In this document: positions 1-7,531 of the stretch, one piece after another
Position numbering within the stretch: the first letter of the stretch is position 1
Layout of the letters: each line of letters starts with the position of its first letter
Assembly: GCA_009775375.1 (NCBI GenBank)
Contig: VSPO01000022.1
Location: 1-33,759, forward strand
Source: Muribaculaceae bacterium
GTDB taxonomy: Bacteria; Bacteroidota; Bacteroidia; Bacteroidales; Muribaculaceae
Length of the DNA: 33,759 nt
Direction: 5' to 3'
The notes under the pieces: model-generated
What the model saw: the letters and a program-made list of their open reading frames with translations, nothing else
Databases searched by the model: none
What the model was told of the DNA's origin: nothing
Program-made: the position numbers and the translations under genes

Positions 1-48
1 TTCTACAAACACTCTGATTGAGGGTTTGTTATGCCTCATAATGTTTAA

Positions 49-80
49 TTTGGTTTAAATTCAAACATACTCTAAATTAT
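49..80 (+). promoter_or_regulatory. Candidate promoter of recQ-umuC
   Basis: TTTG at 49-52 is followed after 20 bases by TAAATTAT at 73-80. This resembles the Bacteroidetes pattern TTTG-N19/20-TAnnTTTG, but the last two bases of the -7 box do not match. A start site near 86 would allow either recQ start codon (109 or 148). Confidence 0.4.
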
Positions 81-147
81 CAATACGTAAAGTCAGGAAA
101 GGCTCAAAGTGGCATGTGCTTTATCAGCAGTCTTTCTACACAGAATT

Positions 148-2058
148 ATGGACATTCACGGAATACTTAAAAAATATTGGGGATTCGATTCATTCAGACC
201 CCTTCAAGAAGATATTATTAATTCAATTCTTGAAGGACACGACACTCTTGGGCTCATGCCTACAGGCGGAGGAAAATCAATCACATTTCAAGTGCCCGGA
301 CTGACTTTTGAGAAAGGAGTCACCATAGTGGTCACCCCTTTAATATCCCTGATGAAAGATCAGGTCGATAATCTCAAACGCAGAAAAATCAAGGCCGTAT
401 ATTTCCATTCAGGAATGTCGGCTCCTGAAAGCAGAATTGCTTGGGAAAATCTGACCAACGGCAAAGCCCGATTCTTATATGTTGCCCCGGAAAGATTGTG
501 CAACGAACGCTTCATGCTTGAGATGCGCCATATCGACATCAATCTTATTGTCGTCGATGAAGCCCATTGCATTTCACAGTGGGGCTATGATTTCCGGCCA
601 TCCTATCTTAATATAAGATCTCTGCGCAAAATCAAACCCGAAATACCAATTCTCGCCCTTACAGCTACAGCTACGCCTGACGTTGCCGACGACATTTGCC
701 ACCAACTCGATTTCCGAAACGGGAAAATATTCCGCAAAAGCTTCATTCGAGATAATATAAGCTACATCGTGCGCCGGACGGAAACGAAAATCCACGAAAC
801 GCTCCATATTTTATCTTCTACTCAAGGTTCTGCCATTGTCTACGTCAGAAGCCGCAGAAGATGCAAGGAGATTGCCGAATTCCTTCTCTCGGCCGATATC
901 CCTGCCACATTCTATCATGCAGGATTAGACTTCAAACTTAAAGAGGAGAGACAAAACGACTGGCAAAGCGGGAAAACAAGGGTAATCGTTGCCACCAATG
1001 CTTTCGGAATGGGTATCGACAAACCCGACGTGAGAGTTGTAGTGCACTATGATCTTCCCCCCTCTTTGGAGGAATATTATCAGGAAGCCGGCCGAGCAGG
1101 TAGGGACAACAAACCATCTTATGCTGTATTACTGACATCCAAGACGGATCCGGCAGTGGCTCGACGACGCATTTCTGAGGCTTTCCCGGATCGAAAAGTA
1201 ATCAAGACCACATATGAACGTATTTGCAACTTTCTCCATATAAGCATCGGAGAGGGATATGAATCAATCAAACAATATGATATAATCAAGTTCTGTCAAA
1301 CCTTTAAATTGCAAGAAAAGCAATGTCGTTCTTCTATCAGACTTCTATCTCAGGCCGGATATCTCCAATTTATTGAGGAACCTGACAGCAGATCGAGATT
1401 CAAAATGACGTGCTCGCGTGAGGACCTCTACGACATCCATGACCTCTCCCCCATTGCAGATAAGGTTTTATCAAAGACCATGCGGCTATATACAGGGTTG
1501 TTTTCAGACTACGTCTATATCTGGGAGCCGGAAATCGCCTCCCAACTCCAAATTCCTGAAACTTCCGTCTATGAATCTATGCTTGAAATCTCAAGGAAAA
1601 AGATTGCCAGCTACATACCTCATTCTGACATTCCCATGATTTTCTTCCCCACGGCAAGAGAAGAGACCGGCAATGTGCTGATTGGCAAGAACATCTACGA
1701 GGCAAGAAAAAAGAATATGGAGCGACGGATTGAAGCCATGCTCGATTATTCCTTCTCCGACAGCGGTTGCCGAGTGGAGCGAATGCTCGCATATTTTGGA
1801 GAAAAAAATTCAGGTAAATGTGGAAAATGCGATATCTGTCGCCAGGAAAACAAGAAAAACAGAAAGCTTGATAAAACTGAAAAAGATGTCGTGACTATGA
1901 TAATAGATTTATTGAAATCTAATCCTCAAGGCATGACCCTTCAAATGATTGAACGCCTTTGTGGCAAAGACAAAGCAAAAACAGCCCTTGCCACTACGTT
2001 TCTTGTAAATGAGGGTTTCCTGCGATATGAAAACCAGACTTTTTATATAGTGGAATAA
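148..2058 (+). CDS. recQ: ATP-dependent DNA helicase RecQ
   Basis: Superfamily 2 3'-5' DNA helicase acting in recombination repair and restart of stalled forks. From the ATG at 148 the protein has 636 residues. The Walker A motif (TGGGKS, Lys43) and DEAH box (residues 137-140, followed by the RecQ aromatic-rich loop CISQWGYDFRPSY) are intact. The helicase C core ends in the QEAGRAGRD motif. A four-cysteine zinc site follows (SGC, then CGKC and DIC) with a short winged helix at the C-terminus. No HRDC domain is visible, as in many Bacteroidetes RecQ proteins. A GTG at 109 would add 13 residues, but the family similarity begins at the 148 ATG. The gene ends four bases before umuC, so the two probably form one operon. 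Confidence 0.95.
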   Translation: MDIHGILKKYWGFDSFRPLQEDIINSILEGHDTLGLMPTGGGKSITFQVPGLTFEKGVTIVVTPLISLMKDQVDNLKRRKIKAVYFHSGMSAPESRIAWENLTNGKARFLYVAPERLCNERFMLEMRHIDINLIVVDEAHCISQWGYDFRPSYLNIRSLRKIKPEIPILALTATATPDVADDICHQLDFRNGKIFRKSFIRDNISYIVRRTETKIHETLHILSSTQGSAIVYVRSRRRCKEIAEFLLSADIPATFYHAGLDFKLKEERQNDWQSGKTRVIVATNAFGMGIDKPDVRVVVHYDLPPSLEEYYQEAGRAGRDNKPSYAVLLTSKTDPAVARRRISEAFPDRKVIKTTYERICNFLHISIGEGYESIKQYDIIKFCQTFKLQEKQCRSSIRLLSQAGYLQFIEEPDSRSRFKMTCSREDLYDIHDLSPIADKVLSKTMRLYTGLFSDYVYIWEPEIASQLQIPETSVYESMLEISRKKIASYIPHSDIPMIFFPTAREETGNVLIGKNIYEARKKNMERRIEAMLDYSFSDSGCRVERMLAYFGEKNSGKCGKCDICRQENKKNRKLDKTEKDVVTMIIDLLKSNPQGMTLQMIERLCGKDKAKTALATTFLVNEGFLRYENQTFYIVE

Positions 2059-2062
2059 AAAA

Positions 2063-3337
2063 ATGATAGGACTCGCCGACTGTAATAATTTCTTCGTATC
2101 GTGTGAGAGAAGTGTCGACTCTTCTCTCGAGGGTAAGGCCGTTGTCGTCATGAGCAACAATGATGGCTGCATTGTGGCCAGAAGCAATGAAGCAAAAGCC
2201 ATGGGGATAAAGATGGGACAACCCGTTTTTGAGGTTAAAGACCTGGTCAATTCCGGGAAATTGATAGCCATTTCAGGCCACCACCTTCTTTATCGCGATA
2301 TCAGTTTTCAGATCCACGATATCTTCCGCCGGTATGTGCCTTCTACAATTGATTATTCTGTGGATGAGGCATTTCTTGACATGTCGGGCATATCTCCTGA
2401 AAACATCGAAGAAATTGCTATCGAAATTTGCGAGACTTGCCTACGAGAAATGCGCATACCGGTCACCATCGGTATCTCTCTCTCTAAAACCCTTGCGAAG
2501 GTCATGACGGAATCATGTAAGAAGAGAGGACAAAAAGTTGGAATACTGACAGACCAAAAAGAAATAGACATCTTGCTCAACAATCTTTCCATAAGAGATC
2601 TGTGGGGAATTGGTCGCCGTCTTGCCAAACGCCTTTATCAATATGGAGTCTTCACCGTCGGAGACTTTGCCCAAAAAGACAGAAATTGGGTAAAAGCAAA
2701 TTTTGGAGTAAATCTTGAAAAATCCTGGCTTGAGCTACATGGCACAAACTGCATAGAGCTTAACCATGTCGGAAGAAATATACAAGACTCTATAAGCGAA
2801 ACACGAACTTTCCCGACAGACATAAATGACTTTGACTATCTTCGGGCAAGAATAGCTATCTATGCGGCCGACTGTGCAAAAAAGCTACGGAAGATGAATG
2901 CAGTATGCCATTCTGTATCCACATTTTTGCGCACGAATCGATTTCACACTAAAAACGGAGTTCATTATCCTGAAATAACGATCAGATTGGCCTCTCCATC
3001 CGACCGGACCTCCATAATTGCAGAATCAGCCATTATAGGATTATCAAGGATATACTCACGTGATTTGTCCTACAAACGAGCCGGAGTGATTCTATATGAC
3101 ATTAAACCAAAATTGGCAGTGATGGGATCTCTTTTCGAAAGCTATGATAATCAACAAAACGAAAAACCCAACAAAATGATTCCGTCATTAGTGAAAGTGC
3201 TTGACTCTCTTAATTCCGATATTTCTCATCCTCTCATCCGACTCGCGTCTCAGCTTACTAAAGGACATCCCGGACATAACGACGGATATTCTTCCTCCTT
3301 TCAATATCCAGGAATGCCGTCAGACATTATTGACTGA
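2063..3337 (+). CDS. umuC: Y-family DNA polymerase UmuC (Pol V subunit-like)
   Basis: Translesion polymerase of the UmuC branch, 424 residues. The N-terminus MIGLADCNNFFVSCER carries the first catalytic Asp, and SVDEAFLDMSG carries the catalytic Asp-Glu pair. A helix-hairpin-helix thumb (IRDLWGIGRRLAKRL) and a little-finger region follow. The end of the protein looks like a diverged DUF4113 tail: a LASQ motif is present but the usual basic Ser-Pro-Tyr-Thr-Thr ending is not. Typical UmuC needs UmuD' as partner, but no umuD precedes it here; recQ sits four bases upstream instead. UmuD may be encoded elsewhere. No LexA box was recognised. Confidence 0.93.
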   Translation: MIGLADCNNFFVSCERSVDSSLEGKAVVVMSNNDGCIVARSNEAKAMGIKMGQPVFEVKDLVNSGKLIAISGHHLLYRDISFQIHDIFRRYVPSTIDYSVDEAFLDMSGISPENIEEIAIEICETCLREMRIPVTIGISLSKTLAKVMTESCKKRGQKVGILTDQKEIDILLNNLSIRDLWGIGRRLAKRLYQYGVFTVGDFAQKDRNWVKANFGVNLEKSWLELHGTNCIELNHVGRNIQDSISETRTFPTDINDFDYLRARIAIYAADCAKKLRKMNAVCHSVSTFLRTNRFHTKNGVHYPEITIRLASPSDRTSIIAESAIIGLSRIYSRDLSYKRAGVILYDIKPKLAVMGSLFESYDNQQNEKPNKMIPSLVKVLDSLNSDISHPLIRLASQLTKGHPGHNDGYSSSFQYPGMPSDIID

Positions 3338-3357
3338 CCACGGCATGAAAATGACAT

Positions 3358-3378
3358 AGAACGCTTTCCTAAAATCCT
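3358..3378 (+). repeat. Half-copy of the palindrome family A shoulder
   Basis: AGAACGCTTTCCTAAAATCC matches the outer shoulder shared by the family A palindromes (consensus AAGAGYGCTTCCTTAAAATT). It lies immediately before the full copy at 3380-3524, without a second arm of its own. Confidence 0.5.
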
Positions 3379-3379
3379 A

Positions 3380-3524
3380 AGAGTGCGTCCTTAAAAATTT
3401 CGGGGCCGTAGGGGCGGTGATTCTTGAACAGATTTTCATACCTCGGTATGCTCCTTTCAGCAAGTGACAAAATCCACTCCAAGGCTGCGCCCCCTACGAC
3501 CCCGGAATTTTAAGGACACGCTCT
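3380..3524. repeat. Family A long palindrome, copy 1
   Basis: About 40 bases at each end (3380-3419 and 3485-3524) form an imperfect inverted repeat: AGAG, a TCCTTAAAA block, CGGGG and CGTAGGGG. The tip CATACC-TC-GGTATG (3437-3450) is perfectly self-complementary. The left shoulder also matches the element at 27128 and, in reverse complement, the one at 24223-24337. It lies between umuC and mltF and may terminate umuC, but it has no T-tract. The rest of the gap 3338-3584 holds only the half-copy and the mltF promoter. Confidence 0.75.
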
Positions 3525-3543
3525 AAAAGTTTTGTCTGATTAA

Positions 3544-3573
3544 TTGAATATCGGAAAGTTTTGATTAAATTTG
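3544..3573 (+). promoter_or_regulatory. Promoter of the MltF-like gene
   Basis: TTG (3544-3546), 19 bases, then TAAATTTG (3566-3573), an exact match to the Bacteroidetes -7 box TAnnTTTG. The start site would fall near 3579, leaving a leader of only a few bases before the ATG at 3585. This argues against the upstream TTG start at 3561. Confidence 0.6.
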
Positions 3574-3584
3574 CGAGTAAAATC

Positions 3585-4982
3585 ATGCACCGAAGAAATA
3601 CACATATAGCCCTATTTATCTCATTCCCATTATTCGTGGGGGCATGCTCTCATTCCCAAAAGGAGAGCAAAGTCTCTGAGGATTCACAGGTTATCCCTGA
3701 TACGATACACGCCGTGACGCTATATGGGCCAACTTCCTATTTCAATTATAGAGGTCAAGAAATGGGGTTTGATTATGAAAACCTCAAACGCTTCGCAGAA
3801 GACGAAGGCTACGTGCTTGATTTGAAAATAGCCCCTTCCCTTCAGGTTCTTCTTAAAATGCTATCCTCCGGAGAAGCAGAACTGGCAGCTTACCCGATTC
3901 CCAAAATAGAAGAATACAATAATATCGTGATCCACTGTGGTCCTAAGGAGGTGACTTGGCAGGTATTGGTTCAGCCTGCCGGCAAAAAATCCGTGACCGA
4001 CGTCACTCAGCTTGTCGGGAAAACAGTTTATGTCGAAAAGGATTCAAAATATCATTATCGAATGACGAATCTTAACAACGAACTCGGTGGCGGAATCGAT
4101 ATCGTCCCTATAAGCAAAGACACCCTTATCGCTGAAGACCTTATCAGAATGGTGGATAATGGAGAAATCCCAATGACCATAGTCGATTCCGACATAGCGA
4201 AGCTCAACAAGTCGTATTATCCCAACCTTGACGTAGATATGAAAGTCAGCCTCGATCAATATTCATCTTGGGCTGTGGGCAAGGGGTGCGACTCGTTGGC
4301 ATATAAGCTCGACGTATGGGGCAAAAGTTTGAAAACCACCGACATGCTAAAAACAGTCTATAAGAAGTATTTCGAAATAAGCAAATCTGCTCAATTTTAT
4401 GAAAAGGGCGATGCCATGCTTGACCTCCATTTGGGAAAAGGGGGACGAATATCCTCTTATGATGAAGTTTTCAAACGTCATGCCTCCCTATCAGGGTTCG
4501 ATTGGATACTATTAGCAGCCATTGCCTACAACGAATCAAGATTCAACAACGATGTCGTGTCGTGGGCAGGTGCCAAAGGAGTCATGCAATTAATGCCATC
4601 TACGGCACGAGCCATGGGTATTGCCTCGGAGGAAATAACCATTCCCGAAAGAAACATATATGCAGCTGCAAAGCTTCTAAAAAATCTCGACAGATCTCTT
4701 GAAAAGCGTGTTCCTGACAAGAAAGAACGACTTAATTTCGTCATTGCTGCATACAACAGCGGCTTAGGCCACATATTCGATGCCATTGCTCTGGCAGACA
4801 AACACGGACTTGACCCTGCCGTATGGCTTGGCAACGTAAGCGAAGCCGCCCTAATGAAGTCAAGACCGGCATTCTATAATGACCCGGTAGTAAAAAACGG
4901 ATATTTTCGTGGCAGAGAAACAATCGACTTTGTAGACAATGTCAATGAGACATACTCTTTTTTCAAAAATGCAATAGAATAG
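3585..4982 (+). CDS. mltF: MltF-like membrane-bound lytic transglycosylase (lipoprotein)
   Basis: Peptidoglycan lytic transglycosylase, 465 residues from the ATG at 3585. A lipoprotein signal ends at Cys21 (FVGAC). Residues about 40-270 form a family 3 solute-binding domain, and the C-terminal part is an SLT domain. The catalytic Glu is Glu317 in AYNESRF, followed by GAKGVMQLMPSTA and AYNSGLGH. The architecture matches MltF: a periplasmic regulatory binding domain fused to a transglycosylase that forms 1,6-anhydro-muropeptides. Neighbours are unrelated repair genes upstream and a DUF3332 lipoprotein downstream. The 98-base gap after it (4983-5080) shows no clear terminator. Confidence 0.88.
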   Translation: MHRRNTHIALFISFPLFVGACSHSQKESKVSEDSQVIPDTIHAVTLYGPTSYFNYRGQEMGFDYENLKRFAEDEGYVLDLKIAPSLQVLLKMLSSGEAELAAYPIPKIEEYNNIVIHCGPKEVTWQVLVQPAGKKSVTDVTQLVGKTVYVEKDSKYHYRMTNLNNELGGGIDIVPISKDTLIAEDLIRMVDNGEIPMTIVDSDIAKLNKSYYPNLDVDMKVSLDQYSSWAVGKGCDSLAYKLDVWGKSLKTTDMLKTVYKKYFEISKSAQFYEKGDAMLDLHLGKGGRISSYDEVFKRHASLSGFDWILLAAIAYNESRFNNDVVSWAGAKGVMQLMPSTARAMGIASEEITIPERNIYAAAKLLKNLDRSLEKRVPDKKERLNFVIAAYNSGLGHIFDAIALADKHGLDPAVWLGNVSEAALMKSRPAFYNDPVVKNGYFRGRETIDFVDNVNETYSFFKNAIE

Positions 4983-5080
4983 ATTCTCAAAAAGCACATC
5001 TACTTATGCTTATCCGCTTTGAATTGACATATGTCCATCTACTATAACTTAAATCACCAACTATTTTATAACCCAAAACA

Positions 5081-5626
5081 ATGAAAAAGACATCATTTAA
5101 AATCGGATTGCTTCTAACAGTGGCAGCGTCTTTCCCTCTCCAATCCTGCATCGGCAGTTTCGGGCTTACCCACAAAGTGCTCGACTGGAACAACCAAATT
5201 GGTTCAAAATTCGTCAACGAACTCGTCTTCTTTGCATTTTGGGCCCTTCCCGTATATGAGGTCACAGCCATTGCCGATTTGCTTGTCATAAATTCTATAG
5301 AATTCTGGAGTGGCAACAATCCTACTGAGGCATCCACCAAACATGTGGACACAGAGCATGGAAGATACCTGATTGCATGCGATGGGAAAGGATATACCGT
5401 CACAGCTCCAAACGGAGACATTATGCGGCTCGATTTTGAGACAGACTCTCAGACTTGGTCTGTCGCATTCGGCGACGGGGAAGCCTATCCATTCATGACA
5501 ATGATAGATGACTCCCATGTCAAGATGGTCACTCCCGACGGAGATTTCCGTTTGGTGGAACTATCCGACAAAGGGCTACAGGCATATCAATCAATGATTG
5601 GCAAAACGTATATGGCTGCGAATTGA
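5081..5626 (+). CDS. DUF3332 family lipoprotein
   Basis: 181 residues. The signal peptide ends in a lipobox-like Ser-Cys (PLQSCIGSF), so a lipid-anchored envelope protein is likely. The segment after the Cys (LTHKVLDWNNQIGSKFVNE, then VFFAFWALPVYEVTAIADL) is the signature of DUF3332, a Bacteroidetes family of unknown function. It probably includes a hydrophobic membrane-embedded stretch. The second half is beta-rich, with repeated Gly-Asp turns. No enzymatic motif is seen. It is likely a single-gene unit. Confidence 0.85.
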   Translation: MKKTSFKIGLLLTVAASFPLQSCIGSFGLTHKVLDWNNQIGSKFVNELVFFAFWALPVYEVTAIADLLVINSIEFWSGNNPTEASTKHVDTEHGRYLIACDGKGYTVTAPNGDIMRLDFETDSQTWSVAFGDGEAYPFMTMIDDSHVKMVTPDGDFRLVELSDKGLQAYQSMIGKTYMAAN

Positions 5627-5631
5627 TTCCA

Positions 5632-5660
5632 ATCGTATTTTTTTGACGCCCCGATACGAT
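5632..5660 (+). terminator. Possible terminator hairpin after the DUF3332 gene
   Basis: ATCGTAT (5632-5638) and ATACGAT (5654-5660) form a perfect 7-bp stem right after the stop codon. The T-run lies in the loop rather than after the stem, so termination is uncertain. Confidence 0.3.
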
Positions 5661-5685
5661 ATTCTTAGAATGTGTTTGAATTTAG

Positions 5686-5850
5686 TAAGTACCTACGAAA
5701 AATAAATGAACAAATGCCAACCATATATTGTGGCAACCTATAAAGTCGTTCATCAGTCGTTATGGAACCCCATAATTCCATCTTCACGATTTCATATCTC
5801 GCTCACACTATAAGGCAATCATATGCACATTTATTTTTCGTAGGTACTTA
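5686..5850. mobile_element. MITE-like element with 23-bp perfect terminal inverted repeats
   Basis: Bases 5686-5708 and 5828-5850 are perfect inverted repeats of 23 bp, beginning TAAGTACCTACGAAAAATAA. The 119 bases between them contain no ORF. The 165-bp size and long termini suggest a non-autonomous transposon relic. No clear target-site duplication was found. Confidence 0.6.
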
Positions 5851-5860
5851 ATCGTAAAAA

Positions 5861-5992
5861 AATAAGTTGGTAAAAAATTTATGAAGTATTCTCCTGGTAT
5901 TTTTAATTCATCTTGCTGGCGCATACCGGGGTATGCAACTACAAGATGAAATATAAATCACTGGAAAGACGAATAAATCCTACCAAGTTATT
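5861..5992. repeat. Long imperfect palindrome (132 bp)
   Basis: Outer arms AATAAGTTGGTA (5861-5872) and TACCAAGTTATT (5981-5992) pair with one mismatch. Inner arms TTCATCTTG and CAAGATGAA pair perfectly. The tip GCATACC-GG-GGTATGC (5921-5936) closes the fold. The tip resembles that of the family A copy at 3380-3524. The remaining gap to 6136 is AT-rich with no clear promoter or gene. Confidence 0.6.
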
Positions 5993-6135
5993 GAAGATTA
6001 CTTAACGCAGCTTAAGGCTGAGAGTATTTTTTGATGATTCTAAAATCAAATTCCGTTTTTGTTTGTTATAACATTAAAGAGCTGCCACAAGGCTGTCATC
6101 TCAACTTGAATTAATCAATTAAATTTATAAATAAA

Positions 6136-6339
6136 ATGAAAGCTATCCATGTTATAAGCGCTGTCATCGGTGGAGCAATCGCCGGCGCAGCTGTAGGGCT
6201 TCTTGTTGCTCCGGAAAAAGGAGACGACACACGTAAAAAAATCCTCAAAGTTCTCAAAGATAAGGGAATTTATCTAAAAAAGAGCAAAATGGAAGAACTG
6301 GTTGATGAGATTCAAGACCAGATAGAGGAGAAAATTTAA
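6136..6339 (+). CDS. YtxH domain-containing small protein (paralogue 1)
   Basis: 67 residues. The N-terminal glycine/alanine-rich hydrophobic helix (VISAVIGGAIAGAAVGLLVAPEKG) ends in the APEKG motif of YtxH-type proteins. A charged amphipathic helix follows. The YtxH family is often linked to envelope or general stress in Bacteroidetes and Firmicutes, but the biochemical role is unknown. A paralogue starts 59 bases downstream and a holin-like gene follows, so this looks like a small envelope-stress cluster. Confidence 0.85.
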   Translation: MKAIHVISAVIGGAIAGAAVGLLVAPEKGDDTRKKILKVLKDKGIYLKKSKMEELVDEIQDQIEEKI

Positions 6340-6398
6340 ATATCAACTGCCCCTGGTATTCTAAGCAGAGGGAATCTAAATCAATGCACACCAGCACT

Positions 6399-6593
6399 AT
6401 GAAATCTTTAAACATTCTTTATGCATTCATCGGCGGAGCTATCGTAGGTTGTGGAGCCGCCCTTTTGTTCGCTCCTGAAAAAGGAGCAGAGGTTCGTCAG
6501 AAAATTTGCGATATCCTTAGAAAGAAAGGAATTAAGATTAGCGATAGCGAGGTTGACGCGCTTGTGGCTGAACTTGCAAAGGAAGAGGATTGA
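6399..6593 (+). CDS. YtxH domain-containing small protein (paralogue 2)
   Basis: 64 residues from the ATG at 6399. That start aligns MKSLNILYAFIGGAIVG with the first residues of paralogue 1; an ATG at 6384 would add five residues. It has the same layout: a Gly-rich hydrophobic helix, the APEKG motif, then a charged tail ending in AKEED. It is a tandem duplicate of the 6136 gene, diverged in sequence. A hairpin at 6630-6660 closes the pair. Confidence 0.82.
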   Translation: MKSLNILYAFIGGAIVGCGAALLFAPEKGAEVRQKICDILRKKGIKISDSEVDALVAELAKEED

Positions 6594-6629
6594 CGATTTG
6601 ATTGAAACATCGTTATCACAACGTATCAG

Positions 6630-6660
6630 GAATGAGGGGATGGAGTCCATTCCCTCATTC
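6630..6660 (+). terminator. Terminator-like hairpin after the YtxH pair
   Basis: A 14-bp stem (6630-6643 with 6647-6660, loop AGT) has one mismatch, G6639 with T6651, which is a G-U wobble in plus-strand RNA. It is followed by TTAAATTT, a weak T-tract. Confidence 0.6.
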
Positions 6661-6797
6661 TTAAATTTAGGAATTCTTCCACCTGACTCTCGCAAGAAAA
6701 AGACTATATCAAGTTTGATCTTATTGTGATAATCGATCTTATTCTTCTACAGCCACATTCCACTTTGGCAACTTATTAGATTTAACAACTTTCCCAT

Positions 6798-7169
6798 ATG
6801 AAGCCGAAAATAACAGAAGACATTAAAGAAATTATATCCCAAAGTATAAATTGGGGCAAACTGGAAGTTAACTACCTCAAACTGACAGCCTCCGAAAAAC
6901 TTATAGTGCTAATGAGTGCCATGATAATTGGGGCGGTGATTCTTTTGCTGCTGCTGCCATTCTTTATTATGATGCTATTTGCTCTCGTGGGGACCTTTAT
7001 GCTGTTTATGGCTCCTCCACTTGCCTACTTGGCAGTTGGAGGAATCGTACTCATGCTGATTATTATTGTCTTCCTTCTTCGCAAGCCACTTGTCATAAAC
7101 CCTATTTCAAGGTTTATAACTAAAGTAATTCTTGACAAACAGACTGATAAAAAACAAACAGACCTATGA
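6798..7169 (+). CDS. Holin-X-like (holin superfamily III) membrane protein
   Basis: 123 residues. An amphipathic N-terminal helix (residues about 1-35) is followed by two or three strongly hydrophobic segments between residues 37 and 100 and a basic tail. This fits the small membrane proteins annotated as phage holin family in Bacteroidetes. These usually sit in chromosomal YtxH-holin-hypothetical clusters and are not part of a prophage. Its stop overlaps the next ATG by four bases (ATGA), indicating translational coupling. A role in envelope stress is inference from context. Confidence 0.75.
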   Translation: MKPKITEDIKEIISQSINWGKLEVNYLKLTASEKLIVLMSAMIIGAVILLLLLPFFIMMLFALVGTFMLFMAPPLAYLAVGGIVLMLIIIVFLLRKPLVINPISRFITKVILDKQTDKKQTDL

Positions 7170-7501
7170 ATGAGCTCCAAAAACCGACACAATCAGCCGA
7201 CAACACGACGACAGATTCAGCCTTTAAGGGATACACCCTCGAAGAATTAAGATATCAGAGGGCCTTGGTGGCTCTTCAAAAGGAGTTTTGTCATACCAGA
7301 CTTCTTAGGAATCTTAATAACCTTCAGAAATCCAATCCATTTTTACCGGCTAAAGAAAACTCTACTCTTCCAGGGAAAGTAGGATTTATTGCTTCAAAGA
7401 TTTTTTCGGGTTTAAACTATCTCGACTATGCGATGATTGGTTTCTCCGTGTTTGGGACCGTCAGAAAAATCATGTCAATCTTCCGCAAGAAAAAGAAATA
7501 A
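7166..7501 (+). CDS. Hypothetical protein coupled to the holin-like gene
   Basis: 111 residues, unrecognised. The first 60 residues are hydrophilic and probably helical, with a Leu-rich charged core (EELRYQRALVALQKEF). The middle is basic, and a moderately hydrophobic C-terminal stretch (LNYLDYAMIGFSVFGTVRKI) precedes a Lys-rich end. It could associate peripherally with the membrane. The four-base overlap with the holin-like gene strongly suggests the two products work together. Confidence 0.75.
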   Translation: MNELQKPTQSADNTTTDSAFKGYTLEELRYQRALVALQKEFCHTRLLRNLNNLQKSNPFLPAKENSTLPGKVGFIASKIFSGLNYLDYAMIGFSVFGTVRKIMSIFRKKKK

Positions 7502-7531
7502 CCGGATAAGCCATCCGACGCCCCTATCGGC

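Noticed and set aside
6798..7501. Holin-like gene plus the GH24 lysozyme at 30824 as prophage remnants
   Set aside because: They are 23 kb apart, each in a chromosomal context, with no capsid, tail, terminase or integrase genes.
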